Assembly (NCBI RefSeq): GCF_000969645.2
Contig: NZ_CP014222.1
Coordinates: 2,855,740-2,919,739 of the forward strand
DNA length: 64,000 nucleotides
From: Janthinobacterium sp. B9-8
Lineage (GTDB): Bacteria; Pseudomonadota; Gammaproteobacteria; Burkholderiales; Chitinibacteraceae
Direction: 5' to 3'
The position numbers and the translations under genes are program-made. Below, piece after piece: positions 1 to 8,266 of the stretch; within the stretch, counting starts at the first letter, position 1, and the number at the start of each line of letters is the position of its first letter. The notes beneath the pieces are model-generated. The model did not search any database and was not told the origin of the DNA. It saw nothing but the letters and a program-made list of their open reading frames with translations.

Positions 1-887
1 AGCGTGACACGGCGAACCCCAGCAATATGCAAGGCAGCAAAAATGGCCGAGCGTGACAAAGTACCGCCCAGTTTTCTGGCGCTCTTCAGCGCGATTTCCA
101 GCCTGTCTTTTGCCTCTGCCAGCACAGACTGTGATGCAGGGCCATTTTCCAGCTCAATCTGTGCCGCCACCTTAAACCCGATCCTGCTGCCTGGCTGTAC
201 TCTGGGCCGGTCAGTCAGCGGCCTTACATCATCAGCAGAGAGTGCGGTTTGCACGGCGGCCGTTAAAACAGAACCATCAATATCGGGTGCATGTGGTAAA
301 ACCGTGACCGAAACATCCCCCGGTAAAGGCAACAACAAACCCGCATCATAAGTACAAGCCAAAACAAGGCTATCCGCTGGCAACTGATGGCGCAGCTCAT
401 CACTGATCGCTACCGCCATAAACACGGGGGCATCAATGGACACATCCGCAATCTGTGCCGACGCGCTCAAACTATGAAATAAATAAGCTCCGCGTGAACC
501 GGCCACCGATAAACCTTCCAGCGCCATCTGGCAGCGATAACGCAGACGCTCATCTTCTTCATAAACAGCCTCAAGTGGCGGCTCTGCATCCGGATTGGCG
601 GGCGTCATCAACAGCCGGCTAACGCCATAATCGGCGGCCTTATTGTCCAAATCGGTGCCCCGCGCATACGCCAGCATGGTGGACACAGCCGCATCATTCA
701 CCCAGGCCCGCAGCATCAGCTCCTGATAGGCCGATAATTCCAGCAGTTTTACTACTGGGTCGCTTTCTAGCACCGCGCTCCAATCGGGATAAATCGCCTT
801 AAACTGCGCCAGCTTACGGGCATAGATCGCCTCAAAATCTAGCGTTTCCAGCAACTGTGGCGGCGGGAGTTGGCTTAAATCGATCAT
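1..887 (-). CDS. Phage baseplate assembly protein J, 3' end cut by window edge
   Basis: P2 gpJ-like protein of the baseplate edge, which acts with gpW and gpI in contractile tails. The reading frame is open from ATG at 887 to the window start, giving about 295 residues that begin MIDLSQLPPPQLLETLDFEA. This is close to the roughly 300 residues of the family, so only a short C-terminal piece is missing. Near the N-terminus is a stretch typical of gpJ (PDWSAVLESDPVVKLLELSA). Its start codon overlaps the stop of the upstream gpW gene (ATGA), which suggests translational coupling. The gene belongs to the minus-strand late operon. Confidence 0.85.
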   Translation of the reverse strand, partial: MIDLSQLPPPQLLETLDFEAIYARKLAQFKAIYPDWSAVLESDPVVKLLELSAYQELMLRAWVNDAAVSTMLAYARGTDLDNKAADYGVSRLLMTPANPDAEPPLEAVYEEDERLRYRCQMALEGLSVAGSRGAYLFHSLSASAQIADVSIDAPVFMAVAISDELRHQLPADSLVLACTYDAGLLLPLPGDVSVTVLPHAPDIDGSVLTAAVQTALSADDVRPLTDRPRVQPGSRIGFKVAAQIELENGPASQSVLAEAKDRLEIALKSARKLGGTLSRSAIFAALHIAGVRRVT

Positions 888-1210
888 GCGGTCACCTCCA
901 GCAACATGCTGTCGCCCAGATAAATCCCTGAAATTTTCATATTCACCCTGCCATCAATCACAGAAATAATCGTGACCTTGCTGACTTTAATCCGCGGCTC
1001 CCAGCGCACTAGATTGCGGGCGATCTCCGCTTGCGCCGCTGCAATCCAGCCCGCATTGACCGGCAAATCCACCATGCGTGGTAAATGGCTGCCATATTCT
1101 GGCCGCTCCCTGCGGCTGCCCAAGGGCGTGGTCAAAATATCGGCAATGGATTGAGCCAGATGAGCAGAGCCAGACATGAGCTGCCCTGTTGTGCGATCCA
1201 TGCCCATCAT
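884..1210 (-). CDS. Phage baseplate assembly protein W (gp25-like)
   Basis: A 108-residue protein of the P2 gpW / T4 gp25 family, which forms part of the wedge where the tail sheath attaches to the baseplate. The central segment (SIADILTTPLGSRRERPEYG, about residues 22-41) is the conserved gp25-like signature, including the TPxGxRxxRPEYGS pattern. Length is normal for the family. The stop overlaps the start of gene J, and the gene lies 4 bases downstream of a small ORF of unknown function. Order V-(insert)-small ORF-W-J is the P2-like arrangement with one interruption. Confidence 0.9.
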   Translation of the reverse strand: MMGMDRTTGQLMSGSAHLAQSIADILTTPLGSRRERPEYGSHLPRMVDLPVNAGWIAAAQAEIARNLVRWEPRIKVSKVTIISVIDGRVNMKISGIYLGDSMLLEVTA

Positions 1211-1214
1211 CGGA

Positions 1215-1418
1215 TTAAGCCTCGCTGGCAGGCGGCAGGATCAAACGCTCAAAGTCTAGGCGCTGATCCAGATGAGCAATCAGTACATCATCGTCGCTAC
1301 TGATGGCGCGATTGATCACCGCAAACGAGCGGCCATCATCAAGAAGAATCGTTCGGGATCGAAAAGCCTTATCCGTAAAGGAAACGGGCTGAATCGGTGT
1401 ATTACTGGGCTTAGCCAT
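1215..1418 (-). CDS. Small phage protein of unknown function (67 aa)
   Basis: A 67-residue acidic ORF beginning MAKPSNTPIQPVSFTDKAFR. It has an excellent ribosome binding site (CAGGAGG, 6 bases before ATG), so translation is likely. It sits between baseplate genes V and W in the late operon, 4 bases upstream of W. No domain is recognised. The middle (RSFAVINRAISSDDDVLIAH) suggests a small mixed alpha/beta fold. A factor-independent terminator lies directly upstream of its leader, so its expression may depend on read-through or antitermination. Confidence 0.6.
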   Translation of the reverse strand: MAKPSNTPIQPVSFTDKAFRSRTILLDDGRSFAVINRAISSDDDVLIAHLDQRLDFERLILPPASEA

Positions 1419-1436
1419 ATTGGCCTCCTGCAGATG

Positions 1437-1471
1437 TAAAAACGCCCCAGAGCCGTGAAGCGCTGGGGCGT
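1437..1471 (-). terminator. Factor-independent terminator inside the late operon
   Basis: A perfect 9-bp stem ACGCCCCAG/CTGGGGCGT with a 12-base loop is followed, reading on the minus strand, by five T residues. It lies about 20 bases before the ribosome binding site of the 67-residue gene, downstream of gene V, so it would stop leftward late transcription before W and J unless read through. It may have come in with the neighbouring opposite-strand cargo gene at 1576. Confidence 0.7.
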
Positions 1472-1575
1472 AAAAAAGGAAACATTTTTTATAAAACTTG
1501 TAAAATCTAATTTATCTTATTTAATTAAGGCATATTAAATCCTACAAACATGCCTCACCGATAAGAGATCATATT

Positions 1576-2244
1576 TTGGAACCAATTGAATTAAATACAA
1601 ACAATGGTACCATGCACATTGAAGGTTTTCCTGACGCAGTAAGAGTTATCAAACTAACTGGCGAAAAATCTAAACGCTTATCTCATCTTAGTTTGCACAA
1701 AATGGATTTACTCTTTGCAGAAAGTTATTTCAATGCAGTGACATACTCCTATGAGGATTCAGGACTTATTCAAGAGTCACTTTGGCGCTCTGCAATAATC
1801 TTCTACATAAAATGTTTTGGTAACTCCAAAAGCAGAGGTCCACTTTCTGCAGAGCGTATTTACAGAAATAACCCACCCGCCTTAAAAACACATAAAGAAT
1901 TCAAACATCTGCGCGACAAGCACTTTATTCATGATGAAAACTCATTTTCGCAAAGTCATACAGGGGCCATAATAGCTAGCAAAGACAAGCCCTATAAAAT
2001 AGAAAAAATAATTTCCACATCGACAGAGGCTGTCACTCTCAACAATGGCTTCTACAACAATTTAAGATTATTAATTAACCACACAATGAATTGGGTAAAT
2101 ATAGAATATGAAAATATTTGTAATGATTTAACTATAGAACTAGAAAAAGAAAGTTATGAATCACTTTTAAAATATCCAGAAATACAAATTAGAGCACCAT
2201 CGATTGATACAATTTCTCAGACGAGAGCCGATAACCATTCATAA
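1576..2244 (+). CDS. Cargo (moron) gene, HEPN-like hypothetical protein (222 aa)
   Basis: The only plus-strand gene within the late operon, inserted between baseplate genes V and W. Its bases are visibly richer in A/T than the surrounding phage genes. The open frame starts with TTG at 1576 (AGAG about 9 bases upstream); an in-frame ATG at 1612 is an alternative. The product is predicted cytosolic and mostly helical. A helix-like segment around residues 68-82 (SLWRSAIIFYIKCFG) followed by LRDKHFIHDENSF (112-124) recalls HEPN-type helical proteins; R113 with H119 fits an Rx4-6H ribonuclease motif, though this is inference. No signal peptide or membrane segment. The function is not known. Position, strand and composition mark it as lysogenic cargo, possibly defence or a toxin. 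Confidence 0.75.
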   Translation: MEPIELNTNNGTMHIEGFPDAVRVIKLTGEKSKRLSHLSLHKMDLLFAESYFNAVTYSYEDSGLIQESLWRSAIIFYIKCFGNSKSRGPLSAERIYRNNPPALKTHKEFKHLRDKHFIHDENSFSQSHTGAIIASKDKPYKIEKIISTSTEAVTLNNGFYNNLRLLINHTMNWVNIEYENICNDLTIELEKESYESLLKYPEIQIRAPSIDTISQTRADNHS

Positions 2245-2283
2245 CTATTAATTTTAACTTCCTTAAAAAAAAATAGCATCCAT

Positions 2284-2901
2284 TCAAACCGCCTCACTCG
2301 TCATCTGCCCATCGCCCTGCTCCCTGTGTGCGTGTTTCATCAGGCTAATATCTCCCGCGCTCACGTCGCCTTTGGCTTCAATTGCACCACCAAAGCTGGC
2401 TTTCGCGCCGCCATTAGCCAGATGATTAATAGCCGCGCCTACCGTCAAATTCTGGGTCACGATGACATTATCGGCATCAAGGGTAATGGTGGTGGCTTTA
2501 ACCGTGACGCTCTCTGCCGCATTCACAGTCACGGCTTTACAGCCATTGATCAGGGCGGCGCCAGCGGTGAAGTCATACTCTATTTTGCAACCATCGGGCA
2601 TCTGCCACGCCACCACATTGGCTCGCCCGTCATGGCCCAGCGCATCGGTGTAAAAACCCACCAGCGCAAAACCATTGTCTGGCTCCCCGGATGGATTCAG
2701 CATTAATGCTTGCTCGCCCACCGAAGGCAGGCGCCAGTGCCGTGCTTTACCCGCAGCTAAACCCAGCCAAGGAATCCAACTTGATACCCAACCATCTGAG
2801 GCGATTCGCACTCTGGCCTTGCCCGCATCAACAGCAGATACCACGCCAGGAATCAGCAAGCCAGACAACATGCGGTCTAATTCTGATATCTCATAACGCA
2901 T
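2284..2901 (-). CDS. Phage baseplate assembly protein V (tail spike)
   Basis: A 205-residue P2 gpV-like protein, the membrane-piercing spike at the centre of the baseplate. Residues about 15-90 form the gp5-type OB-fold (GVVSAVDAGKARVRIASDGW, then PSVGEQALMLNPSGEPDNGF). Residues about 105-185 are a run of short strands with repeated AVTVNAAESVTVKATTITLD-type sequence, expected for the trimeric beta-helix. The C-terminal residues MKHAHREQGDG carry histidines that could bind the tip metal ion, as in known gpV structures. It is the last gene before the opposite-strand insertion at 1576-2244. Confidence 0.9.
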   Translation of the reverse strand: MRYEISELDRMLSGLLIPGVVSAVDAGKARVRIASDGWVSSWIPWLGLAAGKARHWRLPSVGEQALMLNPSGEPDNGFALVGFYTDALGHDGRANVVAWQMPDGCKIEYDFTAGAALINGCKAVTVNAAESVTVKATTITLDADNVIVTQNLTVGAAINHLANGGAKASFGGAIEAKGDVSAGDISLMKHAHREQGDGQMTSEAV

Positions 2902-2912
2902 CGCGTTCTGCC

Positions 2913-3413
2913 CTATAGATCTTGCGGTTTCAAATAGGCATCAGCGGGTTCTTGCCTGTTGTCATCATAAGGTGACAACTCGCCCAACTCTGGAATCGGC
3001 CATTCTTCTACGTCTCCCACATGAAGCTCGTGCTCAAAGGTCACGCACCAGACCAGATATCCTTCTAGTTCGCCTTTAAATCCATCCGGGGCAACGCTTT
3101 GAATCCGCGCCAAACCCACTGGCTGGCCCCAAGTTTTAAAATGAATGGCTGCGGCCAAGCGGCAAACTAACTGCCGGATATGTAACTCGGCATCGGCGCG
3201 GGTTGGATCCATCACCAGCCGCGCTTCAAAGCGGGCAATTAAAGACAACTCGCCATTCCCTGGCTGAGTGCCATCACTAAATTCAGCCAGCTCGATCAGC
3301 AGTAAAGGTAAGCTGACCCGCCCTTCTAAATCCGGATAGGTCAGTACTTCCATCTTCGGAAAAACGCCCTGTAGCTGCTGTTCGATAGCCCGGTGCAAAT
3401 CAGCAATATCCAT
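2913..3413 (-). CDS. Phage tail-region protein, Gp37-like (166 aa)
   Basis: A 166-residue protein beginning MDIADLHRAIEQQLQGVFPK, a layout seen in prophage tail proteins encoded just before gpV, often called Gp37-like or tail completion proteins. The middle has a strand-rich region (ELSLIARFEARLVMDPTRAD) and an invariant-looking aromatic patch (YLVWCVTFEHEL). Its start codon abuts the stop of the upstream Z-like gene (overlap of one base). The role, probably tail terminator or completion, is inferred from position and general similarity only. Confidence 0.6.
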   Translation of the reverse strand: MDIADLHRAIEQQLQGVFPKMEVLTYPDLEGRVSLPLLLIELAEFSDGTQPGNGELSLIARFEARLVMDPTRADAELHIRQLVCRLAAAIHFKTWGQPVGLARIQSVAPDGFKGELEGYLVWCVTFEHELHVGDVEEWPIPELGELSPYDDNRQEPADAYLKPQDL

Positions 3414-3964
3414 CAGCGCGCCCTCCCGGACAGCTTATGCAGCTCATAATTTAATTCCTGCTGCATCAGGGTCTGCAAGCGGCCGGGTATCAAACCCGAA
3501 ACTCTGGAAAAAGCCGTATTAGCCATCAGATCTACCTCCACCTTTGCCCGCTTGATCGGCAGGCGGGCCTTTGAGGTGCGCTGATACAACTTGCCGTTAA
3601 ACCGTGAATTTTTAGAGGGCGTAAACGCGGCTTCAAAATGCCATGACTTCACCCGATAGCCTCTCGCGGTTTTAATAGGTTTACCCAGCTCATCCGCATT
3701 CAGGGCCGAAATCCCAAACCAGATTTTGACGGCTGGCCCACCATCGCTGCCTTCCCGCCATTGTTTGTCGTAGATCCGGACACGATGCACAATCATCTTG
3801 CGGCGGATCCCGCCGTCTTTCAGCTCCCGCAGCAAATGCGTGCGCGTCCACAAAGCGGTTTTTCGGACCGCCCGTTTCGTCGCACGCTCCAGCGCATGAA
3901 GACTCAGCCCAGAAGCCAAGGCTTTGATCGATGCATCATCAAAATCGATCTTGATATCAATCAT
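3413..3964 (-). CDS. Phage minor tail protein Z-like (183 aa)
   Basis: A 183-residue basic protein resembling the prophage minor tail protein Z (GPZ) family. The N-terminal part (ALERATKRAVRKTALWTRTH) is an amphipathic, Arg/Lys-rich helix typical of these proteins, and SWHFEAAFTPSKNSRFNGKLYQRT matches the family's central region. Lambda gpZ acts at the tail terminus that joins the head. It overlaps the upstream joining-protein gene by 8 bases and the downstream gene by one, so the group is translated together. Confidence 0.65.
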   Translation of the reverse strand: MIDIKIDFDDASIKALASGLSLHALERATKRAVRKTALWTRTHLLRELKDGGIRRKMIVHRVRIYDKQWREGSDGGPAVKIWFGISALNADELGKPIKTARGYRVKSWHFEAAFTPSKNSRFNGKLYQRTSKARLPIKRAKVEVDLMANTAFSRVSGLIPGRLQTLMQQELNYELHKLSGRAR

Positions 3965-4256
3965 AAATCCCCCTTAGCACCAGTACCGTCAGCCCGCTGC
4001 CATCAGGCTCCAGATTCACGACGCTGTATTCCCCCTGTCCCGCCACACTGACACGGCTGTTTTTAATCACGCCATGGGCTCGCTCGTCTCGCACCACAAA
4101 ATGCGGCTCGCGCAGGCCGGTATTTAATTTGCCGATCATGGGCTGCAGCCAAGGCGCAGCAAACATGCCTTGCGCCGGCTGCCCGTCAATCAGCGCTTGG
4201 TCTCCCAGCGAATCAAAAACAGCCGTATCCATTTCTGCAATCAGATCGCGAAACAT
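3957..4256 (-). CDS. Phage head-tail joining protein (99 aa)
   Basis: A 99-residue protein placed directly after the capsid gene (3-base gap) and overlapping the Z-like gene. Position, size and the beta-rich C-terminal half (VSVAGQGEYSVVNLEPDG) fit lambda gpFII-type head-tail joining proteins, which seat between the connector and the tail. No catalytic motif is expected or seen. The assignment rests on order within the head module and general similarity. Confidence 0.6.
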   Translation of the reverse strand: MFRDLIAEMDTAVFDSLGDQALIDGQPAQGMFAAPWLQPMIGKLNTGLREPHFVVRDERAHGVIKNSRVSVAGQGEYSVVNLEPDGSGLTVLVLRGIYD

Positions 4257-4259
4257 GGC

Positions 4260-5255
4260 TTACACCTTGAGTTTGATCACCGCACCGGGCCGAGTGCAGA
4301 GATTGAGTGGATTAGATTGTGATTCCATATCAATGCCCTTGCCGTGGAGCATGGTTTCTTGTGAGGTGTAATACGGCAGGCCATTGGTGTTCACGGTTTC
4401 GATATGATCAGCTGGCGCAAAGCGCGTTACAAATAGCTCAGTTACACCTTCCGGTACGGCATAGGCTTCGTCATCACCGACAAAGGCCTTACCACCTACT
4501 TTGCCGCGATAACGCTCAAAGACGCAGCCGCCAAACTCAATCACTTCCCGCGGCTCGCCACGCAATGCGGCAGCCAGCTCACTGTTTAAATAAGTGGCTT
4601 CAAACGAATCATTGGAGAGCAATGCAGCCCAGAAATTTTTACCGCAAAACACCCGCACCCCTGTATGCGTCAGGGCACCAAGCGCATCCTCGATCGCCTC
4701 ATGAATTTCAAGGCACTTACTGCGTAAATGCATATCCGGCTTAGCCAGATCCATCGTAATCACGACCTGTTTAATACCAAACCGGTCATATAAATTAAGC
4801 AGCGGCGTCTTGCCATCCGCATCCAGAATCACACCCTTGATAGCGCCAATGCGGTGAAACTCAATCGTGGCATCCAACTGGCGGCGATGTTTAGCTAGGC
4901 GCTTGGAGACAAGGTTTTGCACCGATTCCATTTCGGTCTCGCTACCAAATGAGCGCAAGCCTTGCACCTCATCAGCACGAATACTGGAGCGCTGTGGCAG
5001 GTGAATCGTATTAAACGGGATCAGCTGACGCTTGGTTCCGCCAACCACTTGCCCAGGTGCGCCGCGCTCACCGGCTGACACCAGCGCCAGCGTATCGCCG
5101 TCTTTTTCAATCTGCACCGTGGTCGTAGTGATGCCTTCTTCTTCAAACAGACCCAGCGTCCCGATACGCCCAGGCACATGCGGCATGCTATTAATTGCCG
5201 CGGTCAGTGTGGACATAGAAAATGCGCCGTCGTTAAAAATATCGATGCTAGCCAT
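4260..5255 (-). CDS. Major capsid protein E
   Basis: A 331-residue lambda gpE-type HK97-fold capsid protein. Typical segments are the N-terminal MASIDIFNDGAFSMSTLTAA, RLAKHRRQLDATIEFHRIGA in the E-loop region, and the C-terminal VTELFVTRFAPADHIETVNT followed by GLPYYTSQE. Length is close to lambda gpE (341). It has a good ribosome binding site (AAGGA). Upstream lies the decoration protein gene, separated by a hairpin terminator; downstream is the joining protein. The strong ribosome binding site after a terminator is of interest for how capsid dosage is set. Confidence 0.9.
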   Translation of the reverse strand: MASIDIFNDGAFSMSTLTAAINSMPHVPGRIGTLGLFEEEGITTTTVQIEKDGDTLALVSAGERGAPGQVVGGTKRQLIPFNTIHLPQRSSIRADEVQGLRSFGSETEMESVQNLVSKRLAKHRRQLDATIEFHRIGAIKGVILDADGKTPLLNLYDRFGIKQVVITMDLAKPDMHLRSKCLEIHEAIEDALGALTHTGVRVFCGKNFWAALLSNDSFEATYLNSELAAALRGEPREVIEFGGCVFERYRGKVGGKAFVGDDEAYAVPEGVTELFVTRFAPADHIETVNTNGLPYYTSQETMLHGKGIDMESQSNPLNLCTRPGAVIKLKV

Positions 5256-5274
5256 ATAGCGGCTTCCTTAAATG

Positions 5275-5297
5275 AAAAAACCCAGCAGCGCTGGGTT
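5275..5297 (-). terminator. Hairpin terminator between decoration and capsid genes
   Basis: Stem AACCCAG/CTGGGTT (7 bp, 5-base loop), followed on the minus strand by a short T run. It lies between gene D (ends 5321) and the capsid gene (starts 5255), just before the capsid ribosome binding site. It could attenuate late transcription or be crossed by an antiterminated polymerase. Confidence 0.6.
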
Positions 5298-5320
5298 ATG
5301 GGTAGAGGGGGAGATCGGCC

Positions 5321-5668
5321 TTAGCGGACGATAATGTTCAGTTCAGCCAGTTGCGCCGTGACCTGCGCATCTAAACCGGTCAATTCAGCCGCACTGACCT
5401 CGGCCAGCCGGGCCGTGATCGTCACTTGCAAAGGCGCTTCGCGCGCTCCTGCCGGCGCATACAAAATGGCGCTGGCTTTAACCACCGCCTTACTGCCTTC
5501 AGCCGGTGCGGCATAGGCCGAATAGAGCAGTGTTTTGTCATCAAAAGAGAGAATCTGCCCAGAAGGCAAAGCAGGCCCAGCGGCCAGTTGCGCCAGATCG
5601 GCGCTCAGCGTACCCACGGTTGACAGTAAATACTGACCCGCGCGGGCCTTTTGAGTAATGACGTTCAT
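5321..5668 (-). CDS. Head decoration protein D
   Basis: A 115-residue lambda gpD-like protein that would trim the three-fold axes of the expanded head and stabilise it. The sequence is rich in small residues, with LAQLAAGPALPSGQILSFDD and AVVKASAILYAPAGAREAPL matching the gpD fold, where the C-terminal part forms the beta core. Size agrees with lambda gpD (110). The start overlaps the stop of the protease gene (4 bases), so the two are translationally coupled. A terminator hairpin follows before the capsid gene. Confidence 0.85.
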   Translation of the reverse strand: MNVITQKARAGQYLLSTVGTLSADLAQLAAGPALPSGQILSFDDKTLLYSAYAAPAEGSKAVVKASAILYAPAGAREAPLQVTITARLAEVSAAELTGLDAQVTAQLAELNIIVR

Positions 5669-6813
5669 GATAAACCTCGGATCGTGATGGGATTAACCGC
5701 CGGAGAGCGGCGCTGTGCATAAATACTGTGGGCATTCGGGCCACTGTTCACCGGTTTGGCGGGTGTTTCATCAGGTGGAGTCGCATCCAGCTCTTCCCCC
5801 GCCGCCGTCACCAATTTGTTAAATAAGCGCTCCCGCGCCGCATCGATGCTGATCCCTGCGGCAATCAGACTGGCCGCCATTTCTGGCAACTTGGCCGTCA
5901 GCGTCATATCGCGAATGGCGATCGCTTCATTCACGCTGCTCCGTACCGCCTGCTCGTTGGCCAGCGCCGAAACAGCCACCACCCGCATCACGGCGACACT
6001 GGGCAATTGAGCGCTATTACATAACTCAGCCGCCAGTGCAGCCATGGCCACGGTATCAACCGGTTGAATCACCGGCGCGGGCTCAGGGGGTAAATCAGGC
6101 GGCACGATCTCTGCCGAATCCTTTAGCGCAGCCATCAATGCCACCGGCGCATTACCGATCCGGCCCACCGCCGCAGTCATTGCTGCACTGGCCTGCATAT
6201 TGACGGTCGGTGCAATCTCATCAGCAAAGCCCAGCGCAAGCGACTCCTGCGCGGTCAACCATGTGGTTTCATTCATCATTTTGGACAGCGTTTCAACATC
6301 CACCCCACTGGCTTTCACACGGTAGCAAGCAATCAGGCATTGCTTGGCCTGATCCATAAAATCAGCCACCGCCCGCAAATCACCCGATTCCCCCATCGCC
6401 ACCGTTGCTGGGTTATGGATCATCAGCATGGCGTTGTCTGGCATCACCACTTTATGAGCGCCCATTGCAATTACACTGGCAATACTGGCGGCAAGGCCAT
6501 CAATACGAGCCGTAACGCGCTCACCCATGCGGCGCAGCACGTTATGAATGGCAAGACCATCCCATACATCGCCACCGATGCTGTTAATCGCCACCACCAC
6601 CGGCCGCTTGCCATCATCGACCGCATTCAGATCACGGATAAAATCAGCAGCACGAATGCCCCAGTCACCGATCTGGTCGTATAAAAACACTTCGATCGGT
6701 GCATCGGGCTTGCCTTCCGCCGCATTGCGAATGCTGTACCAGCTGCTGCCACTGCCATCACCCGCAGATGCGGCACTATTCATCAGCCGCGGAGCGTTAT
6801 TTTTCATCTTCAT
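5665..6813 (-). CDS. ClpP-type prohead protease with scaffold-like C-terminus
   Basis: A head maturation protease of the ClpP/S49-like family. In the chosen frame, IEVFLYDQIGDWGIRAADFI is the first strand/helix, INSIGGDVWDGLAIHNVL the glycine-rich oxyanion region, IDGLAASIASVIAMGAHK carries the nucleophilic serine and MLMIHNP the catalytic histidine. The roughly 180 residues after the protease are Ala/Pro-rich and helical, as in lambda gpC/Nu3 fusions where this part is scaffold. ATG at 6813 was chosen because AAGGA lies 6 bases upstream; ATGs at 6816 and 6807, or a longer frame from 6867, are possible. It overlaps the end of the portal gene. Confidence 0.85.
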   Translation of the reverse strand: MKMKNNAPRLMNSAASAGDGSGSSWYSIRNAAEGKPDAPIEVFLYDQIGDWGIRAADFIRDLNAVDDGKRPVVVAINSIGGDVWDGLAIHNVLRRMGERVTARIDGLAASIASVIAMGAHKVVMPDNAMLMIHNPATVAMGESGDLRAVADFMDQAKQCLIACYRVKASGVDVETLSKMMNETTWLTAQESLALGFADEIAPTVNMQASAAMTAAVGRIGNAPVALMAALKDSAEIVPPDLPPEPAPVIQPVDTVAMAALAAELCNSAQLPSVAVMRVVAVSALANEQAVRSSVNEAIAIRDMTLTAKLPEMAASLIAAGISIDAARERLFNKLVTAAGEELDATPPDETPAKPVNSGPNAHSIYAQRRSPAVNPITIRGLS

Positions 6814-8266
6814 CATTTTCCTTTGGAGATCCGTCTGCTGCCTCGACAAGGCGGGCATCAGAATCAAAATGCAGATTCATCCGGTCTGCCCGGGCGTTGT
6901 CTTCTTCGATCTCACGATCGATCGTTTCAGGGTCTTCACCGCGTTTAAGAATGACGGCAGAGCGACTGGTAAACCCAGCCCGCACCAGTTTTTGATCGGC
7001 CTGCACATCCTGTACCGGGTGCAGATACGGCCAGCCTTGCGGCACCCAATTAGTCCGGCGATAAACACGCGGATTATTGGCATAGCCCGGCAACACAATC
7101 GCCCCCGACAGCACCGCCATATCCATCCAGGCATTACGAGTGGGCCTGCACAACTGATGCACAAAAACACCGTGCTGCCGTTGCTCCACCCTTCGGCGAA
7201 ATTCATTCAAAATGACGCGCATCACTCGGTCACTGATATTGCGTAAGTCGCCGGAGAGCAGCTCATAAGGCAAGCCAATCCCAGCCGCGACCGCAGCCAG
7301 TTGCTGGCGCATAAATTCGTCATAGTTATTGCCAGCATCCGGCGGTTTAGAAAACGCCACCTCTTCGCCCGGCTCCAGCTCCTGCATCGTGCCGGGCTCT
7401 AAACCCACCATCGAAAAGCCCTGCGTTTCAGTGGTCTGCATCCCGGGGAACATTGCGCCTTCCGGACTGGGCTTGCTGATAAAACCAGCAAACAGATTGG
7501 CCACCTCTTGCCGGAACAACACTGCATCATCGAATTCATCCAGCGTTTTCATGCGCAGCAAAACGGGTGCCAGATGCGGCACACCCCGCAGCTGCCCCGG
7601 TCGGGTGGGTTCAAAGATATGCAGAATCTGACTGGCCTCGATGCGGATCAGATCGTTATAAACACCCTGACCCCGCTCGCCTGGATGGCTGCGATACATC
7701 CAATAGGCAATACGCTGGCCAGTTTGATTAAATTCAATCCCTTGCCGAATATCGTTGCCATTGGGCGCCTTGCCATTTTTGTCATGCGGGATAAACTCCG
7801 GTTCCAAAATCTGGATCTGCAAAGGCACGGCCAATCCTTCTTTCAGGCTACGCGGCCGCAGGCGCACAAAACACTCGCCAGACTCAAACATCGAGCGGGC
7901 CGCCAACAGCTGCTGGCCATAAAAATCCAGCTGGCCGTCAGCATCCGATTCCTCGCACCAATCGCCCCATAAATCCTGTAATTCACGGCGAATAGTCGCG
8001 TCTGAATGCTTAGGCATCGGCACAATGCCAGTGCCGATATGATTACTGCCCAGCTTATCCAGTGCCGTGGCGGCGTAAGGATCATTACGAACCGCCGCCC
8101 TGCTGCGATTTCGCAGTGTTTGTAAACCAGCACTGCCGGTGCTGACCGGACCGTTGCCGCCGGGTTGCCAGTTGGCCGCCCGGCGCCCTTGCCCTGCGCC
8201 GTCATAACTGTTTTTTAAACGCGCCGGCAAGATAAACCCCTTAGAAGCCAGTGCTGAATAAGCCAT
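6797..8266 (-). CDS. Phage portal protein
   Basis: A 489-residue lambda gpB-type portal, the twelve-fold ring through which DNA enters and leaves the head. Conserved stretches include LRNRSRAAVRNDPYAATALD near the N-terminus, EFDDAVLFRQEVANLFAGFI, and GLPYELLSGDLRNISDRVMR in the stem/wing region. The acidic C-terminus ends NDEDEK. It overlaps the upstream gpW-like gene by one base (ATG/stop) and the protease gene downstream by 17 bases, all in the order W-portal-protease-D-E found in lambdoid head modules. Confidence 0.92.
   Translation of the reverse strand: MAYSALASKGFILPARLKNSYDGAGQGRRAANWQPGGNGPVSTGSAGLQTLRNRSRAAVRNDPYAATALDKLGSNHIGTGIVPMPKHSDATIRRELQDLWGDWCEESDADGQLDFYGQQLLAARSMFESGECFVRLRPRSLKEGLAVPLQIQILEPEFIPHDKNGKAPNGNDIRQGIEFNQTGQRIAYWMYRSHPGERGQGVYNDLIRIEASQILHIFEPTRPGQLRGVPHLAPVLLRMKTLDEFDDAVLFRQEVANLFAGFISKPSPEGAMFPGMQTTETQGFSMVGLEPGTMQELEPGEEVAFSKPPDAGNNYDEFMRQQLAAVAAGIGLPYELLSGDLRNISDRVMRVILNEFRRRVEQRQHGVFVHQLCRPTRNAWMDMAVLSGAIVLPGYANNPRVYRRTNWVPQGWPYLHPVQDVQADQKLVRAGFTSRSAVILKRGEDPETIDREIEEDNARADRMNLHFDSDARLVEAADGSPKENDEDEK

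Noticed and set aside
4..351. Plus-strand open frame of 115 residues at the left edge
   Set aside because: It is the shadow of the minus-strand baseplate J gene, which fits the operon and gives a recognisable protein.
5756..7972. Several plus-strand open frames of 80-230 residues opposite the protease and portal genes
   Set aside because: They lie wholly opposite well-supported phage genes, have no ribosome binding sites and read as low-complexity shadows.
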